Source: Bacteroidia bacterium (lineage in GTDB: Bacteria > Bacteroidota > Bacteroidia > UKL13-3). Taken from it: 29,471 nt of DNA. The notes beneath the pieces were generated by a model. That model worked only from the letters and a program-made list of their open reading frames with translations. It was not told the DNA's origin and ran no database searches. The DNA lies in assembly GCA_019454865.1 (NCBI GenBank), contig JACFNJ010000002.1, forward strand, positions 1-29,471, read 5' to 3'. Positions 25,372 to 29,471 of the stretch are shown piece by piece. The number at the start of each line of letters is the position of its first letter. Positions within the stretch are counted from its first letter, which is position 1. A program made the translations under genes and the position numbers.

Positions 25372-26187
25372 ATGATTGAACCAAAAACATTTAATTATCT
25401 CCAGTCCGTAATTACATACCATCGGTATGGAAAAGGCACAAATACATTAGTAGCTTTTCATGGTTATAACCAAACCGGAGCTGAATTTGCATATTTTGAA
25501 GATGTATTGGGAGAGTATTTTACAATCATTGCAATTGATTTTTTTGAACATGGCGGCAGTAAATGGAACGAAACATTTGATTTTACTGATAAGCACATGA
25601 AAGAAATTTTGGAAGGAATTGCATTGCAAGAAAATATTTTGAACAAAAGATTTTCCGTTTGTTCGTATAGTATGGGAGCTCGTTTAGCTCGTGCATTGGT
25701 TCGAAATTTCCCTCATAAAATTGATTATTTTATTTTACTCTCTCCACCTACTAAAATTTTCAACCGTTTTTTAAGTTTTACGGTAAATAATCCCGTTGGG
25801 CTATCTCTCTTTCAATATTTTGTTAAGCACCCGCAAGCACTGCAAAATTGGGTAAAACGCCTACATCAATTAAAAATATTAAACAGAAGTATTTATGTTT
25901 TTACAAGTAAATTTGTAGGACGGAAAAACAGAATTGAGAAGGTGTATAAAACTTGGTTTGCTCAACGAAAACTAAAAACAAATTTGCGTTCTTTTAGTAA
26001 TTTATTAAACCTGCATAATATTACAACGATATTGATAGTTGGTAAATCCGATAATATTACTCCATCACGAAGTGCACTAACATTTATGAAAAAAATTAAA
26101 AACAAACGAATATTTATTTTGCCAAAAAAACATGAACTTGCTACACCTGAAACCAGGCAAGTATTTTCACAACTATTTAATAAATAA
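25372..26187 (+). CDS. Alpha/beta hydrolase
   Basis: 271 residues with the alpha/beta-hydrolase fold: oxyanion-hole strand VAFHGYNQTG, nucleophile elbow S-Y-S-M-G with Ser100 (the first glycine of GxSxG is replaced by Ser), a likely catalytic Asp in VGKSDNITP and His in PKKHELATP. No signal peptide, so probably cytoplasmic. It is 6 bases upstream of the enoyl-CoA hydratase gene; the pair could act on a CoA thioester or an ester, but the substrate is unknown. Confidence 0.85.
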   Translation: MIEPKTFNYLQSVITYHRYGKGTNTLVAFHGYNQTGAEFAYFEDVLGEYFTIIAIDFFEHGGSKWNETFDFTDKHMKEILEGIALQENILNKRFSVCSYSMGARLARALVRNFPHKIDYFILLSPPTKIFNRFLSFTVNNPVGLSLFQYFVKHPQALQNWVKRLHQLKILNRSIYVFTSKFVGRKNRIEKVYKTWFAQRKLKTNLRSFSNLLNLHNITTILIVGKSDNITPSRSALTFMKKIKNKRIFILPKKHELATPETRQVFSQLFNK

Positions 26188-26193
26188 AAACAC

Positions 26194-26976
26194 ATGCAAT
26201 ACGAAACCGTTTTATTTGAACAAAACAATGGCATAGCCACTTTAACATTAAATCGTCCGGATGTATTTAATGCTTTTAATGATCAATTAAGTTTTGATGT
26301 GATGGCAGTTTTAAAGCACATTCAAAAAGAAAATACTGCCCGCGTATTGGTAATTACGGGTGCAGGGAAAGCATTTTGCAGCGGACAAGATTTAAAAGCT
26401 ATTTCCGGTTCCAAGAATCGATCATTGAGTGATAGTTTATACAATCGTTATAACCCTATGATAAAAGCAATTCGCGAATTACCAATTCCGGTATTGTGCA
26501 GGTTGAATGGAGTTGCGGCAGGTGCCGGATGCAGCTTGGCATTGGCTTGTGATATGATAATTGCATCTGAAAACGCAGCATTAATTGAAGTTTTTGTAAA
26601 TGTAGGGTTGGTATTAGATTCCGGCTCGAGTTATTTTTTACCGCGTTTAGTTGGCTCAGCACGTGCTTTTGAGTTATCTACAATGGGCAGTAAATTAACT
26701 GCTCAGCAAGCATTTGAGTGGGGAATAATAAATAGAGTAGTGGCACTGGATAAATTGGATGATGAATTAAATAAATTTACTGAATACTACGCTAAAGCAC
26801 CTACCAAAGCAATTGGGATGATGAAAAAAATGTTAAACAAATCATCACATTCAAGCCTAGATGAAATGTTGCAATACGAAGCCTACTGCCAAGAAATTGC
26901 CGGTAGAAGTAATGATTACAAAGAGGGTGTTGCTGCATTTAATGAAAAGCGAAAGCCTGAATTTAAAGGGATGTAA
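26194..26976 (+). CDS. Enoyl-CoA hydratase/isomerase, PaaG-like
   Basis: A 260-residue crotonase-family protein with the oxyanion-hole segments AFCSGQDLKAI and NGVAAGAGCSLALACDMIIAS. The active-site region NVGLVLDSGSSYFLPRLVG has the Asp-Ser-Gly pattern of PaaG (1,2-epoxyphenylacetyl-CoA isomerase) rather than the two-glutamate pattern of classic enoyl-CoA hydratases. No other phenylacetate (paa) genes lie nearby, so the exact substrate stays open; a general delta-enoyl-CoA isomerase is possible. Confidence 0.88.
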   Translation: MQYETVLFEQNNGIATLTLNRPDVFNAFNDQLSFDVMAVLKHIQKENTARVLVITGAGKAFCSGQDLKAISGSKNRSLSDSLYNRYNPMIKAIRELPIPVLCRLNGVAAGAGCSLALACDMIIASENAALIEVFVNVGLVLDSGSSYFLPRLVGSARAFELSTMGSKLTAQQAFEWGIINRVVALDKLDDELNKFTEYYAKAPTKAIGMMKKMLNKSSHSSLDEMLQYEAYCQEIAGRSNDYKEGVAAFNEKRKPEFKGM

Positions 26977-27029
26977 TTTGGTAATTTCGATTTTAATCCC
27001 TAACTTGGTAAAAGTTAAATAATTAAGTT

Positions 27030-27836
27030 ATGGGGTCAATATCAAAAATTCTGGTACCTGTTGATAACAGTAGTTACTCAGAGGTAGCACTTCAAGCTGC
27101 TCAAAACATTGCTAAGGCTTTTAATGCTTCACTTTATGTTCATCATGTAAGTGAAAACTCTTCCTCTACAGACGAAATACGTACTAAAGCTAAAAACATT
27201 TTGAACGACTTGCCTCATACTTTTAGTGAGGGTAGCGGTAGTGTATATAAAAATATTTTAGCTAAAGCATTAGATATTGATGCAAACTTAATAGTGATGG
27301 GAACACATGGGGCAACAGGGTTTCAAGAGTTCTGGTTAGGCAGTAATACCTACAAAGTAGTAAGTTCATCCAAATGCCCTGTATTAACGATACGTTATGG
27401 TTGCCGAAGTGTTGATTTTAAAAAAATTGTTTTACCGTTAGATACTTCGTTTGAATCCAGACAAAAAATACCTACAGCAATAAGCCTTGCAAATAGATTA
27501 AAAGCAAGCATACATGTATTAGGGGTTTCTACAAGTAAAGACAAAGAAGCTGAATATGCCGTAAGGAATTACATACGTCAAGCTATTGATAGCATAACCG
27601 ATAGTGGTATTGTTTCAACCTCAGAAACCCAATTGGGCGGAAATATTACAAATGTTACCATTGCTTATGCCGAGAAAATAAATGCAGATTTAATAGTAAT
27701 TATGACAGAACAAGAGCCCCAAATTGGTTCGTTTTTCTTAGGTAAATTTGCTCAGCAGATGGTTAACAATTCACCAGTTCCGGTATTGGTTGTACCTACT
27801 CGCGAAGACTTAATGGTATCTACAGTAAAATTTTAA
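27030..27836 (+). CDS. Universal stress protein with two tandem Usp domains
   Basis: 268 residues, two Usp domains. The first starts KILVPVDNSSYSEVAL and carries the ATP-binding loop GTHGATGFQEFWLGSN; the second starts KIVLPLDTSFESRQKI and has a degenerate loop, so probably only the first binds nucleotide. It is a paralogue of the partial gene at 1-696. Function is stress tolerance in general terms; no partner is indicated. It lies 53 bases after the enoyl-CoA hydratase gene. Confidence 0.92.
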   Translation: MGSISKILVPVDNSSYSEVALQAAQNIAKAFNASLYVHHVSENSSSTDEIRTKAKNILNDLPHTFSEGSGSVYKNILAKALDIDANLIVMGTHGATGFQEFWLGSNTYKVVSSSKCPVLTIRYGCRSVDFKKIVLPLDTSFESRQKIPTAISLANRLKASIHVLGVSTSKDKEAEYAVRNYIRQAIDSITDSGIVSTSETQLGGNITNVTIAYAEKINADLIVIMTEQEPQIGSFFLGKFAQQMVNNSPVPVLVVPTREDLMVSTVKF

Positions 27837-27898
27837 GAAACACTACTAACTTAAACTTCTTTATTTATTAAAAATTAAAAAAGTCTTTATTGTTTATT

Positions 27899-27917
27899 GT
27901 AAAAACGGTATTTTTAC
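27899..27917. repeat. Short inverted repeat between the usp and dxs genes
   Basis: GTAAAAA and TTTTTAC pair around a 5-base loop, 63 bases after the usp stop. All but two pairs are A-T, so it would be a weak terminator; it may just be AT-rich spacer sequence. Confidence 0.3.
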
Positions 27918-27988
27918 CCATTAATTTAGTATCTAAAATTAAATAGTAAATTGTATATCATAAATTTATACAACTGTTTTACAATATT

Positions 27989-29471
27989 ATGATGGAAATA
28001 AAACCAGGTAAATACCTTGAACCAATCATCTATCCTGCCGATTTACGTAAGGTGAATGAGCATGATTTAGTAAAGGTATGTGAAGACTTAAGGCAATATA
28101 TAATTGATACCGTTTCGATAAATGGAGGACATTTTGCTTCCAGTTTAGGAGTAGTAGAACTTACTGTAGCGTTGCATTATGTGTTTAACACTCCATACGA
28201 CCAATTGGTATGGGATGTAGGGCATCAGGCATACGGACATAAAATACTTACCGGAAGAAGAAGTGTATTTCATACCAATAGAGTGTATAAAGGTATTAGT
28301 GGTTTTCCTAAACGAAGCGAAAGCGAATACGATACGTTTGGTGTTGGCCATTCTTCCACTTCAATTTCAGCAGCACTTGGAATGGCTGTAGCAAGCCGCT
28401 TAAAAGGTGAAAAAGACAGACAACACATTGCAATTATAGGTGATGGAGCAATGACAGCAGGGTTAGCATTTGAAGGCTTAAATCATGCAGGTGTTGAAGA
28501 TAGCAATTTGATAGTAGTACTTAATGATAATTGCATGAGTATTGACCCTAATGTAGGCGCATTAAAAGAGTACTTAACTGATATTACCACATCGCCAACT
28601 TACAATAGATTTAAAGATGATATATGGAAAGCTTTAGACAGATTTGCTAAAGTAGGTCAGTTGTCACAAGATATAATTTCAAAAGTATTAGATACGGTAA
28701 AAGGTGGATTATTAAAACACAGCAATCTTTTTGAGTCATTAAAGTTTAGATATTTTGGCCCAATTGATGGACACGATGTAAACCATTTGGTAAAGGTATT
28801 GGAAGATTTGAAAAAAATACCCGGACCTAAACTGTTGCATTGTGTTACAGTAAAAGGTAAAGGATTTCCACTTGCCGAAAAAAATCAAACCAAATGGCAT
28901 GCACCGGGATTGTTTGATAAAGTTACCGGTGAAATTTATAAAAATCCACCATCGCAACCACAGCCTCCAAAGTTTCAAGATGTGTTTGGACACACCTTAG
29001 TTGAATTGGCTGAGAAAAACGAAAAAATTGTTGGCATTACACCGGCAATGCCTTCCGGTTCATCAATGAATATAATGATGGAAGCCATGCCTAAACGTAC
29101 ATTTGATGTAGGTATTGCTGAGCAACATGCAGTTACATTTAGTGCAGGATTAGCAGCACAAGGGTTGGTTCCTTTCTGTAATATTTATTCCTCATTTATG
29201 CAGCGTGCTTATGATCAAGTAGTGCACGATGTAGCGTTACAAAATTTACATGTTGTTTTTTGTATGGATAGAGCCGGAGTAGCCGGAGCTGACGGACAAA
29301 CACATCATGGCATGTTGGATATTCCATTTATGCGTTGCGTTCCTAACATTACGGTTGCTGCACCATTAAACGAGGAGGATTTAAGAGACATGATGTACAC
29401 TGCATCGTTAGATAAAAATGCAGGTCCGTTTAGTATTCGTTATCCAAGAGGTAATGGTGTAATGGTAAATT
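27989..29471 (+). CDS. dxs: 1-deoxy-D-xylulose-5-phosphate synthase (3' end outside window)
   Basis: The frame is open from ATG 27989 to the window edge (494 codons; the family is about 620-640). DXS condenses pyruvate and glyceraldehyde 3-phosphate with thiamine diphosphate, the first step of the MEP isoprenoid pathway. Seen motifs are GGHFASSLGVVELTVALHYV, WDVGHQAYGHKILTGR, the ThDP/Mg motif GDGAMTAGLAFEGLNHAG ending with NDN, GPIDGHD, and the transketolase-type second half with VGIAEQHAVTFSAGLA and DRAGVAGADGQTHHG. A second in-frame ATG follows at 27992, so the exact start is uncertain by one codon. Confidence 0.95.
   Translation, partial: MMEIKPGKYLEPIIYPADLRKVNEHDLVKVCEDLRQYIIDTVSINGGHFASSLGVVELTVALHYVFNTPYDQLVWDVGHQAYGHKILTGRRSVFHTNRVYKGISGFPKRSESEYDTFGVGHSSTSISAALGMAVASRLKGEKDRQHIAIIGDGAMTAGLAFEGLNHAGVEDSNLIVVLNDNCMSIDPNVGALKEYLTDITTSPTYNRFKDDIWKALDRFAKVGQLSQDIISKVLDTVKGGLLKHSNLFESLKFRYFGPIDGHDVNHLVKVLEDLKKIPGPKLLHCVTVKGKGFPLAEKNQTKWHAPGLFDKVTGEIYKNPPSQPQPPKFQDVFGHTLVELAEKNEKIVGITPAMPSGSSMNIMMEAMPKRTFDVGIAEQHAVTFSAGLAAQGLVPFCNIYSSFMQRAYDQVVHDVALQNLHVVFCMDRAGVAGADGQTHHGMLDIPFMRCVPNITVAAPLNEEDLRDMMYTASLDKNAGPFSIRYPRGNGVMVN

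Noticed and set aside
26194..26976. Part of a phenylacetate degradation cluster
   Set aside because: Only the PaaG-like gene is present; no paaA-E, paaK or paaZ genes are near.
1..29471. CRISPR arrays, tRNA or rRNA genes, insertion sequences
   Set aside because: No regularly spaced repeats, cloverleaf-forming segments, rRNA-like conserved stretches or transposase reading frames were seen by eye.

Overview
The window looks like a chromosomal segment of a low-GC member of the Bacteroidota. The signs are a carboxypeptidase-regulatory-domain TonB-dependent receptor, a two-domain universal stress protein pair, start codons without recognisable Shine-Dalgarno sequences, and a few good matches to the Bacteroidota -7 promoter box TAnnTTTG. 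No rRNA, tRNA, insertion sequence, integrase or CRISPR array was found.

Layout. Positions 1-5786 are housekeeping genes: a universal stress protein (cut by the window edge), ettA, yqgE, pdxH, a WecA/MraY-type glycosyl-1-phosphate transferase and rdgB. Positions 5952-16104 are one tightly packed minus-strand operon of quite different character. In transcription order it encodes an XRE regulator, a PLD-nuclease/SNF2-like helicase, a DinD-like protein, a large Eco57I-type N6-adenine methyltransferase, a Ser/Thr kinase with TPR and FHA regions, and a PPP-family phosphatase. After a 340-base gap the chromosomal backbone resumes (16445-29471): an unrecognised small protein, ilvE, a TonB-dependent receptor, an APC permease, an anchored coiled-coil protein, aat, a YihY/BrkB membrane protein, an alpha/beta hydrolase, a PaaG-like enoyl-CoA hydratase/isomerase, a second universal stress protein and the 5' part of dxs.

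The operon is the interesting part. A helicase-nuclease plus an adenine methylase is the core of several anti-phage systems. Here it is joined, with gaps of only a few bases or overlapping codons, to a phosphorylation module (kinase with a phosphothreonine-reading FHA domain, and a matching phosphatase). Two of the six genes are broken in this copy. The helicase gene has an in-frame TAG exactly where the catalytic lysine of its PLD (HKD) motif should be. The dinD gene has lost its middle and is frameshifted, although its original C-terminus is still readable and ends in an ATGA overlap with the methylase start. The methylase, kinase, phosphatase and regulator are intact. My reading is a methylase-kinase defence system whose DNA-attacking arm has been switched off while the modification and signalling arms were kept. 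This is inference; the broken codons are read directly from the sequence.
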